In this document: in pieces, positions 1 through 7,052 of the stretch
Layout of the letters: each line of letters opens with the position of its first letter
Position numbering within the stretch: position 1 is the stretch's first letter
Source: Bacteriovoracaceae bacterium
GTDB taxonomy: Bacteria > Bdellovibrionota > UBA1018
Assembly: GCA_947475645.1 (NCBI GenBank)
Contig: CANJNU010000013.1
Coordinates: 1 to 9,929 of the forward strand
Length of the DNA: 9,929 bases
Direction: 5' to 3'
The notes under the pieces: generated by a model
The model's input: only the letters and a program-made list of their open reading frames with translations
Database searches by the model: none
What the model was told of the DNA's origin: nothing
Position numbers and translations under genes: made by a program

Positions 1-925
1 CCTTCTCGCGAAGGTCGGTGGGTAGGGTCAATTCGGGAGTCTCGTCGCGCAAGCAGAGGTAAATCTTCTCGAGGGTGTTGAGCTTCATAAAGGGGCAATC
101 ATTGCACGCGCAGTTTTGTTGCGGAGGCGCTGGGATCAGTTCTTTCCCTGGAGCCTTCTTCCTCATCTGGTGCAGGATTCCTGATTCAGTGGCTACGATG
201 AATTGGGTTTTCGGGCTTTCGACCACGTATTTCAAAAGTGCCGAAGTGCTTCCGATAAACTGAGCTTTGGCTAAAAGACTCTCTTCGCACTCGGGATGTG
301 CGATCAGTTCGGCATCGGGGTGCTGCACTTGCAGTGCCGCAATTTTACGCTCCGAGAAGGTTTCGTGCACGATGCAGGCGCCCTGCCACAAAAGCATTTC
401 GCGGCCGGTTTGTTTGGCGACGTAGGCGCCCAAGTTGCGATCGGGGGCAAACAAGATGGGGCGGTCCTTGGGGATCTGATTCACGATCTTCACAGCGTTC
501 GAGCTGGTTACGATCACGTCGCTTTGCGCTTTAATCGCCGCCGAGCAATTAATGTAGGACACGACAAAGTGATTGGGGTGCTTTTCGCGAAATTTACGAA
601 ATGCCTCGGGCGGACAGCTGTCGGACAATGAGCAGCCGGCGCGCAGATCGGGCATCACCACTTTGCGGGTGGGGTTCAAAATCTTGGCTCCTTCAGCCAT
701 GAAGTGAACGCCTGCGAATACAATCAAGTCGGCAGTGGTTCGTTGAGCGGCGCGTGCGAGTTCAAGGCTATCGCCTACAAAGTCGGCAACATCTTGAATG
801 TCGGCGTCTTGGTAATAATGGGCCAGAAGAACGGCGTTCTTTTCTCGCTTCAGCCGGCCGATCTCGTCGAATAGATTTAAAGTGGGGTCGATGCCGCTGG
901 TTCTCGTTGAATTGACGCTAAGCAT
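1..925 (-). CDS. nadA: Quinolinate synthase NadA (3' end cut off by window edge)
   Basis: Read on the minus strand from ATG at 925-923, this gives 308 codons with no stop before the left edge. NadA condenses iminoaspartate with dihydroxyacetone phosphate to quinolinate in cytosolic de novo NAD synthesis, using an oxygen-sensitive [4Fe-4S] cluster. Visible motifs are AHYYQD (residues 35-40), GDSLELA (51-57), [10 protein letters not shown] (95-104), VTSSNA (139-144), PDRNLG (161-166), WQGACIVHE (180-188), HPEC (210-213) and CACNDCPFM (272-280). By position, C98, C184 and C277 are the expected cluster ligands, spaced as in the family. The family is usually 300-370 residues, so little is missing. 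There is no strong Shine-Dalgarno before the ATG; an in-frame TTG lies 27 bases upstream. The gene is divergent from the leader ORF at 952. Identification is firm, the exact start less so. Confidence 0.95.
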   Translation of the reverse strand, partial: MLSVNSTRTSGIDPTLNLFDEIGRLKREKNAVLLAHYYQDADIQDVADFVGDSLELARAAQRTTADLIVFAGVHFMAEGAKILNPTRKVVMPDLRAGCSLSDSCPPEAFRKFREKHPNHFVVSYINCSAAIKAQSDVIVTSSNAVKIVNQIPKDRPILFAPDRNLGAYVAKQTGREMLLWQGACIVHETFSERKIAALQVQHPDAELIAHPECEESLLAKAQFIGSTSALLKYVVESPKTQFIVATESGILHQMRKKAPGKELIPAPPQQNCACNDCPFMKLNTLEKIYLCLRDETPELTLPTDLREK

Positions 926-940
926 GAGAGGGTCTTTAAC
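912..940 (+). promoter_or_regulatory. Candidate sigma70 promoter for the rightward thiamine operon
   Basis: TTGACG at 912-917 (five of six consensus bases) is followed after 17 bases by TTTAAC at 935-940 (four of six). It lies over the first codons of nadA. Transcription would begin near 947, so a transcript would reach the ATG at 952 with almost no leader, losing the GGAG at 943-946. That is a weakness if the 952 ORF is translated from this start site. The assignment rests on consensus match only. Confidence 0.35.
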
Positions 941-951
941 GTGGAGAATCA

Positions 952-990
952 ATGAAGTACAGCCGGATTTCGCAAGATGACTTAAAATGA
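952..990 (+). other. 12-codon leader ORF, or frame-shifted 5' end of the next gene
   Basis: ATG at 952 has a good Shine-Dalgarno (GTGGAG, 941-946, five bases away) and encodes [12 protein letters not shown] before TGA at 988-990. The next gene opens in the +1 frame at TTG 992, one base after this stop, and has no Shine-Dalgarno of its own. Skipping one base at the TTAAAATGAG stretch would fuse the two as [18 protein letters not shown], which reads like continuous protein. Possible explanations are a leader peptide with coupled re-initiation at TTG, programmed +1 frameshifting at the TGA, a true frameshift mutation, or a miscalled base in the AAAA run. The sequence alone does not decide between them. 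Confidence 0.5.
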
Positions 991-991
991 G

Positions 992-1375
992 TTGAGTCTG
1001 GTCGAAGAAATCAGGTATGACCCGGGAGTGAAGTTTTTTAAAAAGTCTAAGGTAATGAGCGGTTCGGCAGGCGTTTCAGATTCATCCACGTTACTTGCGG
1101 GTGTGCTTCCTATTTTGAAACAGGGCCCTGCACAGCGAGTGATCTTCTTCTATACGGGAGAAGAAGGAACTTATGTCGACAACGTGTATGTGACTCTTTA
1201 TGCCAATGGCATTGTGCATTTGAAGTCGAATCAAGAAGACACGACCACTCATCTACAAAACTGCGAAATTCTCTGGCGCTTTGAAGTCGACGCCGACGAT
1301 CGCTCCAATAAAGTGCGCTTACTCAAGCCTAAGCAGCCTTCGAGTGACGACCGTAGCCCGCATCCTGAAGTTTAA
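992..1375 (+). CDS. Uncharacterised 127-residue protein heading the thiamine-transport genes
   Basis: I do not recognise this family. The product has no signal peptide or membrane segment and is probably cytosolic. Its middle (residues 48-98) looks beta-rich, with alternating hydrophobic strands such as [26 protein letters not shown] and [10 protein letters not shown]. The charged N-terminus ([16 protein letters not shown]) and the tail after LLKPKQ look disordered. The TTG start at 992 lacks a ribosome site. An in-frame ATG at 1055 has AAGG only two bases away. The best ribosome site in the region belongs to the ATG at 952 in another frame, so the true N-terminus may begin there through a frameshift. 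The 3' end overlaps the likely thiB start by 32 bases, suggesting co-transcription and coupling with thiBPQ, but that does not prove a role in thiamine uptake. Confidence 0.7.
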   Translation: MSLVEEIRYDPGVKFFKKSKVMSGSAGVSDSSTLLAGVLPILKQGPAQRVIFFYTGEEGTYVDNVYVTLYANGIVHLKSNQEDTTTHLQNCEILWRFEVDADDRSNKVRLLKPKQPSSDDRSPHPEV

Positions 1376-2396
1376 GACTGGATTTGCGCTGCTCTTGCTG
1401 CTTGTCGGCTGGGGCGCAGTACCTTGCATGGCGGCGCCGGCATCGGCCGATCTGGTGGTTTATACCTATGACAGTATTTTGGCCCAAGGGGGCTTGGGGC
1501 CCGCTATTTTTCCGCTGTTCGAGAAAAAGTGCGGTTGCCGGGTTCGTGCGGTTTCACTCGGCGATGGGGGCCAGCTGCTCAGTCGGCTCGAATCCGACCG
1601 CAGGCAGGGTAAAGTTGTGGCCGATTTGGTGTTGGGAATCGATACCCTGACTTTCGCTCAGGGGCAGGGCTACTTTCAGTCGTGGGGCAAGTGGAAGCCT
1701 AAGAGTTGGAAATGGATCCGCTCGGATCGACAGCGCGAGGCAGCACCAGGATTCTTGCCGCTCGATTTTGGGTACTTGGCTTTTATTGCCGATAGCGAGG
1801 TCATGAAGCGAGAACGGCTCAGTTTGCCTACAAAACTGAGCGATCTTTTAGCGCCCCAGTGGCGAAGAAATATCATTCTTGAAGATCCAAGAACCTCGTT
1901 GCCTGGGTTGGGTTTTGTACTTTGGGTGGACTCAGTCATGAGCCCCAGCGCTTTTCAGTCCTATTTTACTGGATTGAAAACTCAGTGGCTGACTTTGGCA
2001 CCCGGTTGGGACTCGGCCTATCAGCTCTTTTTAAAGAAAGAGGCGCCTTTGGTTTGGAGTTATACCACCAGCCAAGCCTACCATCAGGAGCACGGCGAAC
2101 CCGGGCGATTTGCCGTGATGTTCGACGAAGGTCAGCCCCTTTGGATGGAGGGCACTGCTTGGGTGAATACGGCCCATGAAAGTCGAGTGAAAGAATTCTT
2201 TGAGTTTCTTCTGTCCGAAGAGGTTCAGAAGTTGATTCCACGAACGAACTGGATGTTGCCGGTTCGAAAGGGAGTGAAACTTCCTGTCTCCTTTCAAAAT
2301 TTGCCCGAGCCCAAGAAAGTCATTCATTTTTCGACGTCACCCTCAGAAGTCGATGATAGGGTGAAGCTATGGAAAAGCGCCTTGCAGGGTCGCTAA
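1344..2396 (+). CDS. thiB: Thiamine-binding periplasmic protein ThiB
   Basis: This is the periplasmic receptor that delivers thiamine, its phosphate and TPP to the ThiPQ importer. GTG at 1344 is chosen because it gives a normal signal peptide: basic start, hydrophobic core FALLLLLVGWGAV (residues 14-26), and a likely signal peptidase I cut after ASA (33-35). The 350-residue product compares with about 327 in E. coli. ThiB hallmarks are VVYTYDS (38-44), LPLDFGYLAF (138-147), LEDPRTSLPGLGFVLW (179-194), PGWDSAYQLFL (220-230), SYTTSQAY (239-246) and PRTNWMLPV (299-307). The aromatic residues Y42, W222, Y240, Y246 and W303 sit where this family stacks on thiamine, as I recall from the E. coli protein. 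The ORF stays open upstream to TTG 1281, which would bury the signal peptide. No clear Shine-Dalgarno precedes 1344, so coupling to the upstream gene is likely. The 3' end overlaps thiP by 28 bases. Confidence 0.93.
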   Translation: MTTVARILKFKTGFALLLLLVGWGAVPCMAAPASADLVVYTYDSILAQGGLGPAIFPLFEKKCGCRVRAVSLGDGGQLLSRLESDRRQGKVVADLVLGIDTLTFAQGQGYFQSWGKWKPKSWKWIRSDRQREAAPGFLPLDFGYLAFIADSEVMKRERLSLPTKLSDLLAPQWRRNIILEDPRTSLPGLGFVLWVDSVMSPSAFQSYFTGLKTQWLTLAPGWDSAYQLFLKKEAPLVWSYTTSQAYHQEHGEPGRFAVMFDEGQPLWMEGTAWVNTAHESRVKEFFEFLLSEEVQKLIPRTNWMLPVRKGVKLPVSFQNLPEPKKVIHFSTSPSEVDDRVKLWKSALQGR

Positions 2397-3940
2397 GTGT
2401 TTTGTTTCTCTCGGTTTGGGGGGCTGTGTTTGCCCTACCGTTGCTCGCGCTATTTTTAGCTTCAGCTCAGGGAAGTCACCCTTACTTTGACGCCGATACG
2501 CTTCATATCGTAAAAATAACGATGCTTCAGTCGGGCACCAGTGTTGCAATCTCGTCAATTCTGGCGTTAGGAATCGGCACTACCCTGGTTCGAGCGTTTC
2601 CTGTCGAAGAAGGCAAAACTTTTGCTCTCATTCAGGGGCTGCTTATTTTTCCTGCGGGAATTCCTGGCATTGTTGCCGTCGCTGCTTGGATTAGTTTACT
2701 CGGCCGAACCGGTTGGCTCGGTTCTCTTGGTCTTGCTTATAGTTTTTCGGCAGTGATTATTGCGCACGTGTTCTTTAGTGCCCCTTATTTATCGGTACAA
2801 CTCAGTCGCGCGATTCGCGAGATCCCTCGTCTACAAGTCGAAACAGTTCGAAGTTTGGGAGCGAGTGAGTTTTCGGTTTTTAAAACAGTGGTTGTCCCTT
2901 CCGTTTTGCCTGCTTTTCTAGAATCGGTCCTTCAGGTTTGGATTTGGTGTTCGACTAGCTTTGGAGTGGTTCTGATCTTAGGCGGAGGCCCCCCATTAGA
3001 GACCCTCGAAACTGCAATTTTTTCCAGGCTTCGGATGGGCAGCCTTGACGTTTCGGGCGCCCTTGCTTTGGCGTTCTGGCAGTTTCTCATTATTTTCATT
3101 CCGTTCGCGTTGATTCATTTTTTTCGTAGTTTGCAAAACCAGAGAGGCACGGAGGTAGAACCGAAAGTGCCAAGCGGCATCGCCGAAGCCAAGCGAGGTG
3201 CTGCGATCTGGGCGATGAAGTCGCTTTCCGTATTCTGGTTACTGCCCTATTTAGCTTGGATTACCTCAAGTGTGAGGGATGGAATTCGGGTCGGACCTCG
3301 ACAGGAATGGGTCGCTTCGCTTGGCTTTTCAGTAAGTGTGGCATTCTCCGTGGCGCTTATCGTAGTGGCACTTTCTGCGGTGTCGGTTTTAACGAAAATA
3401 GTCTCTGAATTTGCTGGGATTAAGGTTCCGTGGATCGATTTGCTTGTGCTGTTGCCCAGTGGCGTTTCATCGTTGGTTTTAGGAATGGCGTTGATTCAAT
3501 TTTACGCCCCTTGGATAGATCCGCTGGAAGGCAGCATTTTAGGAATTTTGGCGCTGCAAAGTACTTTACTTTGGCCATTGGGTTTTCGAACCCTGAATGC
3601 GGTTGCGCTGCAGCGACAAACCTCGCTTTGGAACGTAGTTCGGTCTTTAGGCGCAAGCGACTGGCAATGCTTTTGGCAGATTGAATGGCCACGCTATAAA
3701 AAGCCTGTTTTTTCTCTGTTCACGTTAGTGTTTGCATTCTCGTTGGGTGACGTAGCTACGGTCAGTCTGATGAGTAGTGCTGAGCGCCCTCCTTTGGCTC
3801 TGTTATTGTTGCGTTGGCTCAATCAGTACCGAATTGAGGAGGCTGCCTTTATCGCGCTTTTACTTTTACTGCTGTGTGGGGGCGCCTCGGCGTTGGGTGC
3901 GGGGCATTGGGGTAGAAACTTAAGGAAGGAACGGTCATGA
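2369..3940 (+). CDS. thiP: Thiamine ABC transporter, fused two-domain permease ThiP
   Basis: This is the inner-membrane channel of the thiamine importer. The 523 residues (E. coli ThiP is about 536) form two permease halves in one chain, each with several hydrophobic segments (for example 10-33, 88-111, 121-142, 228-252, then 284-302, 318-341, 355-377, 446-464 and 489-511). Each half carries the cytoplasmic EAA loop that docks on the ATPase: ETVRSLGASEFSVFKTVVVP (158-177) and NVVRSLGASDWQCFWQIEWP (422-441), both with the invariant Gly and distal Pro. The near-identical RSLGAS core in both loops fits an origin by internal duplication. ATG 2369 has AGGG at 2358-2361. The start lies inside thiB and the stop forms an ATGA overlap with thiQ, so the three proteins are probably made by coupled translation. 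The similar iron-type fused permeases are a less likely alternative, given the ThiB neighbour. Confidence 0.93.
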   Translation: MEKRLAGSLSVLFLSVWGAVFALPLLALFLASAQGSHPYFDADTLHIVKITMLQSGTSVAISSILALGIGTTLVRAFPVEEGKTFALIQGLLIFPAGIPGIVAVAAWISLLGRTGWLGSLGLAYSFSAVIIAHVFFSAPYLSVQLSRAIREIPRLQVETVRSLGASEFSVFKTVVVPSVLPAFLESVLQVWIWCSTSFGVVLILGGGPPLETLETAIFSRLRMGSLDVSGALALAFWQFLIIFIPFALIHFFRSLQNQRGTEVEPKVPSGIAEAKRGAAIWAMKSLSVFWLLPYLAWITSSVRDGIRVGPRQEWVASLGFSVSVAFSVALIVVALSAVSVLTKIVSEFAGIKVPWIDLLVLLPSGVSSLVLGMALIQFYAPWIDPLEGSILGILALQSTLLWPLGFRTLNAVALQRQTSLWNVVRSLGASDWQCFWQIEWPRYKKPVFSLFTLVFAFSLGDVATVSLMSSAERPPLALLLLRWLNQYRIEEAAFIALLLLLLCGGASALGAGHWGRNLRKERS

Positions 3941-4608
3941 ATGTACTTGAGATGAAGAGCTTGGAGGTGACGCTGCCCTCTGGAATTCTTCGTGGAAGTA
4001 TTTCAGTCACTGATCGCGAAAGAGTGGCAGTCATGGGTGTAAGTGGAAGTGGCAAGTCGACGATTGTTCGTGCGATCGCTGGATTTATTTCCTCGACCGA
4101 ATTAGGTGCTCAGTTCTCGGTTCATCTGAATGGGCGCGAGTTGACTCACTTGCCTCCTGCGAAGAGAAACATCGGAGTTGTCTTTCAAGACGCTGTGATG
4201 ATTCCTGGGTTGTCGGTCGAAGAGAATGCGGCTTACGGTTTAACGATTCGTGGTATTTCGAAGACTGAGGCGCTGGAAGCCGTGAAACCTTGGCTTCATA
4301 AAGTAGATTTATTAAACCGGGCAAAATTTTCCGTACAGGGATTGTCCGGAGGCGAACGTCAGCGAATTTCTTGGGTGCGGGCGTTGGTTTGGCAACCCGA
4401 GTTAATTCTACTCGACGAACCCTTCTCGGCGCTCGATGCTCAGCGTCGTAGAGAGATGTGGAGTGAGACTTTGGCGTTCCAGCAGGCCTCTCGGGTTCCG
4501 ATGCTTCTGGTCAGCCATGATTCCGACGAAGTGCAATTTCTTTCAACGCGGCAAATCGTAATTCGAAATCATCAGCTTTTTTCCGAAATTTCTTTGCCAG
4601 CGCGTTGA
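3937..4608 (+). CDS. thiQ: Thiamine ABC transporter ATP-binding protein ThiQ
   Basis: This cytosolic ATPase drives ThiBP. The 223 residues hold a complete ABC cassette: Walker A GVSGSGKS (34-41), Q-loop VFQD with Q84, signature LSGGERQR (136-143), Walker B ELILLDEP (155-162) with catalytic E161, D-loop SALD (164-167) and switch H194 in VSHD. The length matches the single-domain ThiQ type (about 230), without the extra C-terminal regulatory domain found in MalK- or FbpC-like ATPases. ATG 3937 overlaps the thiP stop (ATGA) and has GGAA about eight bases upstream. It is the last gene of the thiamine set. No intrinsic terminator follows it, and a candidate promoter for icd sits over its last codons. 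Confidence 0.93.
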   Translation: MNVLEMKSLEVTLPSGILRGSISVTDRERVAVMGVSGSGKSTIVRAIAGFISSTELGAQFSVHLNGRELTHLPPAKRNIGVVFQDAVMIPGLSVEENAAYGLTIRGISKTEALEAVKPWLHKVDLLNRAKFSVQGLSGGERQRISWVRALVWQPELILLDEPFSALDAQRRREMWSETLAFQQASRVPMLLVSHDSDEVQFLSTRQIVIRNHQLFSEISLPAR

Positions 4609-4621
4609 GTCATTGAATAAT
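4594..4621 (+). promoter_or_regulatory. Candidate sigma70 promoter for icd
   Basis: TTGCCA at 4594-4599 (five of six consensus bases) is separated by 16 bases from AATAAT at 4616-4621 (five of six). Transcription would start near 4628 and give a leader of about 49 bases before the icd GTG. The -35 lies inside the last thiQ codons. This is the best promoter match I can see in front of the TCA genes, and it would let them be expressed independently of thiamine transport. Confidence 0.5.
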
Positions 4622-4662
4622 AAGGGTACTTCCGAATTCATTGGATTCGTTACGTTATTCAA
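4613..4662. repeat. Nested inverted repeat between thiQ and icd
   Basis: TTGAATAA (4613-4620) and TTATTCAA (4655-4662) are perfect reverse complements, with arm centres 42 bases apart, about four helical turns. The left arm overlaps the candidate -10. Nested inside is a second hairpin, CGAATTC (4633-4639) with GGATTCG (4643-4649), seven pairs including one G-T, loop ATT. The inner hairpin would lie in the icd leader RNA, ahead of the ribosome site. No T-run follows, so this is not an intrinsic terminator. It could be an operator pair or a leader structure. Confidence 0.55.
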
Positions 4663-4665
4663 CCC

Positions 4666-4670
4666 AGGAG
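4666..4670 (+). promoter_or_regulatory. Ribosome binding site that sets the icd start
   Basis: AGGAG lies six bases before GTG 4677, an ideal spacing. It rules in GTG 4677 over the in-frame TTG at 4641, which lacks any such site and lies within the nested inverted repeat. Confidence 0.85.
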
Positions 4671-4676
4671 ATTTCT

Positions 4677-6005
4677 GTGACTACCGCTCATCCTCAATTC
4701 AAAAATTTGAAGGCGCCCACTGAAGGCGAGCGCATCACCATCGAAAATGGCAAGCTGCGTGTGCCCAATAATCCTGTTATTCCTTTTATTGAAGGCGATG
4801 GAACGGGTCCAGATATTTGGCGTTCGTCTCAGGCTGTGATGGATGCAGCAGTTGCAAAAGCATACGGTGGCAAGCGAAAGATTACTTGGCTTGAAGTCTA
4901 TGCAGGCGAGAAGTCATTTAACAAATATCAAGATTGGCTGCCTGAAGACACGCTCACAGCCATGCGGCATTACTTGGTTTCAATTAAGGGACCCTTAACC
5001 ACTCCAGTGGGCGGCGGCATTCGGTCTTTAAACGTGGCGCTTCGGCAAATGCTCGACCTCTACGTTTGCTTGCGCCCGGTTCGTTACTTTCGCGGTGTGC
5101 CTTCTCCCGTAAAAGCGCCCGAAAAAGTGAATATGACTATTTTTCGCGAGAATACCGAAGACATCTATGCCGGTGTTGAGTTCGAGATGGGCACTGAGGC
5201 AGCAAAGAAAGTGCTCGGCTTTTTGAAGGAAAATTTTCCCAAGGATTATTCAAAAATTCGTTTTCCTGAAACTACGGGCATTGGAATTAAGCCCGTTTCT
5301 AAAGACGGTACCGAACGTTTAATCCGTTCAGCGCTTGAGTACGCGATTCGCGAAAAATCGAAGTCACTGACTATTGTCCATAAAGGCAATATTATGAAGT
5401 ACACCGAAGGCTCATTCCGCACCTGGGCGTACGCGTTGGCTCAAACCGAATTTAAAGACCAGGTTTACACTTGGGATCAATGGGAAGTAACGAAGAAAGA
5501 AAAGGGCGAAGAAGCTGCAAATGTTGAAATGAAGGCTGAAGTAGCCAAGGGTAAGATTATCGTGAAGGACGCGATTGCTGACATTTCGCTGCAGCAAGTT
5601 TTGACTCGTCCCGAAGAGTTCGATGTCATCGCCACTCTCAATCTGAACGGCGACTACTTGTCGGACGCGTTGGCGGCTCAGGTGGGCGGCATTGGCATCG
5701 CTCCGGGCGGCAACATCAATTATCTTACCGGTCACGCAGTATTCGAAGCGACCCATGGCACCGCACCGAAATACGCTCATCTAGACAAAGTCAATCCAGG
5801 ATCAGTCATTTTGTCGGGCGAAATGATGTTGCGTTATATGGGTTGGTTAGAGGCGGCTGATCTTATTATTCATGGAATGAACGGTGCGATCTCTTCTCAT
5901 CGGGTGACCTACGATTTTGCTCGTTTAATGAAGCAAGAAGGTCATCAGGACGTTGTAGAAGTAAAGTGCTCTGAGTTCGGACAAGAAATTATCAAGAACA
6001 TGTAA
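4677..6005 (+). CDS. icd: NADP-dependent isocitrate dehydrogenase
   Basis: This enzyme oxidatively decarboxylates isocitrate to 2-oxoglutarate, making NADPH in the cytosolic TCA cycle; it is normally a homodimer. The 442-residue product aligns through its length with E. coli Icd (416). Substrate site: RSLNVALRQ (116-124) with S117, equivalent to the serine phosphorylated by AceK in E. coli, then R133, Y164 and K236. Metal-binding aspartates are D326 and D330 in NGDYLSD, with D302 from the partner region. NADP-selective residues are present: K365-Y366 and V372 in [10 protein letters not shown], and Y412 and R416 in TYDFAR. A charged insert near 265-292 accounts for much of the extra length. 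GTG 4677 is set by AGGAG at 4666-4670. mdh follows after 33 bases. Control by AceK is only an inference from S117; no aceK lies in the window. Confidence 0.96.
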   Translation: MTTAHPQFKNLKAPTEGERITIENGKLRVPNNPVIPFIEGDGTGPDIWRSSQAVMDAAVAKAYGGKRKITWLEVYAGEKSFNKYQDWLPEDTLTAMRHYLVSIKGPLTTPVGGGIRSLNVALRQMLDLYVCLRPVRYFRGVPSPVKAPEKVNMTIFRENTEDIYAGVEFEMGTEAAKKVLGFLKENFPKDYSKIRFPETTGIGIKPVSKDGTERLIRSALEYAIREKSKSLTIVHKGNIMKYTEGSFRTWAYALAQTEFKDQVYTWDQWEVTKKEKGEEAANVEMKAEVAKGKIIVKDAIADISLQQVLTRPEEFDVIATLNLNGDYLSDALAAQVGGIGIAPGGNINYLTGHAVFEATHGTAPKYAHLDKVNPGSVILSGEMMLRYMGWLEAADLIIHGMNGAISSHRVTYDFARLMKQEGHQDVVEVKCSEFGQEIIKNM

Positions 6006-6012
6006 TTGTATC

Positions 6013-6031
6013 GAATCTTCAGAAGGGATTC
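6013..6031 (+). promoter_or_regulatory. Small hairpin enclosing the mdh ribosome binding site
   Basis: GAATCTT (6013-6019) can pair with GGGATTC (6025-6031), seven pairs with two G-U, loop CAGAA. The mdh Shine-Dalgarno AAGGGA (6023-6028) lies in the loop and 3' arm, so folding would partly hide it. The spacing from this site to ATG 6039 is about ten bases, slightly long. The structure is short and may be chance. Confidence 0.35.
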
Positions 6032-6038
6032 TTAGACT

Positions 6039-7040
6039 ATGTCGAAAACACCGATTCGTGTAACCGTGACCGGAGCAGCAGGACAAATTGGGTATGCACT
6101 TCTTTTTCGTATCGCCAGCGGCGAAATGTTGGGCAAGGATCAGCCTGTCATCCTTCAGCTTCTTGAAATTTCAGATGAGAAAGCTCAGAAGGCGCTGAAA
6201 GGCGTAATGATGGAGCTCGACGACTGCGCATTCCCTCTTTTGGCGGGAATGGTAGCAACGAGTGATCCAATGGTCGCATTCAAAGACACCCAAGTGGCAT
6301 TACTGGTGGGGGCACGCCCTCGTGGTCCAGGAATGGAGCGCAAGGATTTGCTCACCGAGAATGGCAAGATCTTTACCGTACAAGGCGACGCAATTGGCAA
6401 GGTTGCCGACCCGAGCGTAAAGGTTTTGGTGGTGGGTAACCCTTGTAACACCAACGCGTACATTGCCATGAAATCAGCCGAAAAACACGGTCGGGTGAAT
6501 ACAAAGAACTTCACCGCCATGTTGCGTTTAGATTATAATCGCGCATTGGCTCAGCTCGCTGCGAAGGTTGGCCGGGCAGTGGGTTCATTCAAGAAAGTGG
6601 CTGTTTGGGGTAACCACAGTCCTACCATGTATCCTGACTTCCGTTTCGCCAGCAGTAACGGCGACAGCGTGAAGGAGATGCTTGCAGGTCAAGAAACCTG
6701 GAATAAGGAAACCTTTATTCCGACAGTTGGAAAGCGTGGAGCAGCGATTATCGAAGCTCGCGGACTATCCTCTGCTGCAAGTGCTGCGAACGCTGCAATT
6801 GATCATATGCATGATTGGTGGCTGGGTTCGAACGGCGAATGGGCCACCATGGGTGTTCCTTCGGATGGTTCCTATGGAATTCCAACCGGAATGATGTTTG
6901 GGTTCCCCTGCACCACTGAAAATGGCGAATACAAGATCGTTCAAGGCCTCGAGATCGATGTTTTCTCGCAAGAGAAAATCAACGGTACCTTGAAGGAGCT
7001 CGAAGAAGAGCGTGTAGCTGTTGCCCCGATGTTGGGATAA
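6039..7040 (+). CDS. mdh: Malate dehydrogenase, type 2
   Basis: This enzyme interconverts malate and oxaloacetate with NAD in the TCA cycle. The 333 residues match the cytosolic-like (type 2) malate dehydrogenase group rather than the lactate-dehydrogenase-like type 3 group. Visible are the Rossmann loop TGAAGQIGY (11-19), acidic E43 in LLEI at the end of the second strand (which favours NAD over NADP), mobile-loop RPRGPGMER (93-101) with substrate arginines R95 and R101, GNPCNTNA (133-140), catalytic D165 and R168 in RLDYNRA, and catalytic H193 in GNHSPTMYP. No residues appear to be missing. It sits 33 bases after icd and 12 bases before sucC, so the three are probably on one transcript. A small hairpin at 6013-6031 overlaps its ribosome site. 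Confidence 0.96.
   Translation: MSKTPIRVTVTGAAGQIGYALLFRIASGEMLGKDQPVILQLLEISDEKAQKALKGVMMELDDCAFPLLAGMVATSDPMVAFKDTQVALLVGARPRGPGMERKDLLTENGKIFTVQGDAIGKVADPSVKVLVVGNPCNTNAYIAMKSAEKHGRVNTKNFTAMLRLDYNRALAQLAAKVGRAVGSFKKVAVWGNHSPTMYPDFRFASSNGDSVKEMLAGQETWNKETFIPTVGKRGAAIIEARGLSSAASAANAAIDHMHDWWLGSNGEWATMGVPSDGSYGIPTGMMFGFPCTTENGEYKIVQGLEIDVFSQEKINGTLKELEEERVAVAPMLG
6961..6978 (+). repeat. Perfect 7-bp hairpin with a GCAA loop inside mdh
   Basis: TTTTCTC (6961-6967) and GAGAAAA (6972-6978) are perfect complements around GCAA, a GNRA-type tetraloop closed by C-G. It encodes an ordinary stretch near the C-terminus (FSQEK), so codon choice alone could create it. No function is evident. Confidence 0.3.
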
Positions 7041-7052
7041 AGGAAGATTGAA

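Noticed and set aside
296..631. Plus-strand open frames of 111 and 78 codons in the first kilobase
   Set aside because: They are antisense to nadA, whose full set of motifs is on the minus strand.
1030..1042. TTTTTTAAAAA run as a slippery frameshift site in the unknown gene
   Set aside because: The reading frame splits it as TTT TTT AAA AAG, which does not fit the X XXY YYZ pattern, and no useful alternative frame follows.
1281..1343. TTG at 1281 as the thiB start, adding 21 residues
   Set aside because: It would bury the signal peptide behind a polar extension and lies deep inside the upstream gene. GTG 1344 gives a standard signal sequence.
1416..1430. Lipobox in the ThiB signal peptide (cysteine at residue 28)
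   Set aside because: The residues before it are AVP-C, and proline just before the cysteine does not fit a lipobox; an ASA cleavage site follows instead.
4641..4676. TTG at 4641 as the icd start, adding 12 residues
   Set aside because: It has no ribosome site and lies within the inverted repeat, while GTG 4677 has AGGAG at ideal spacing.
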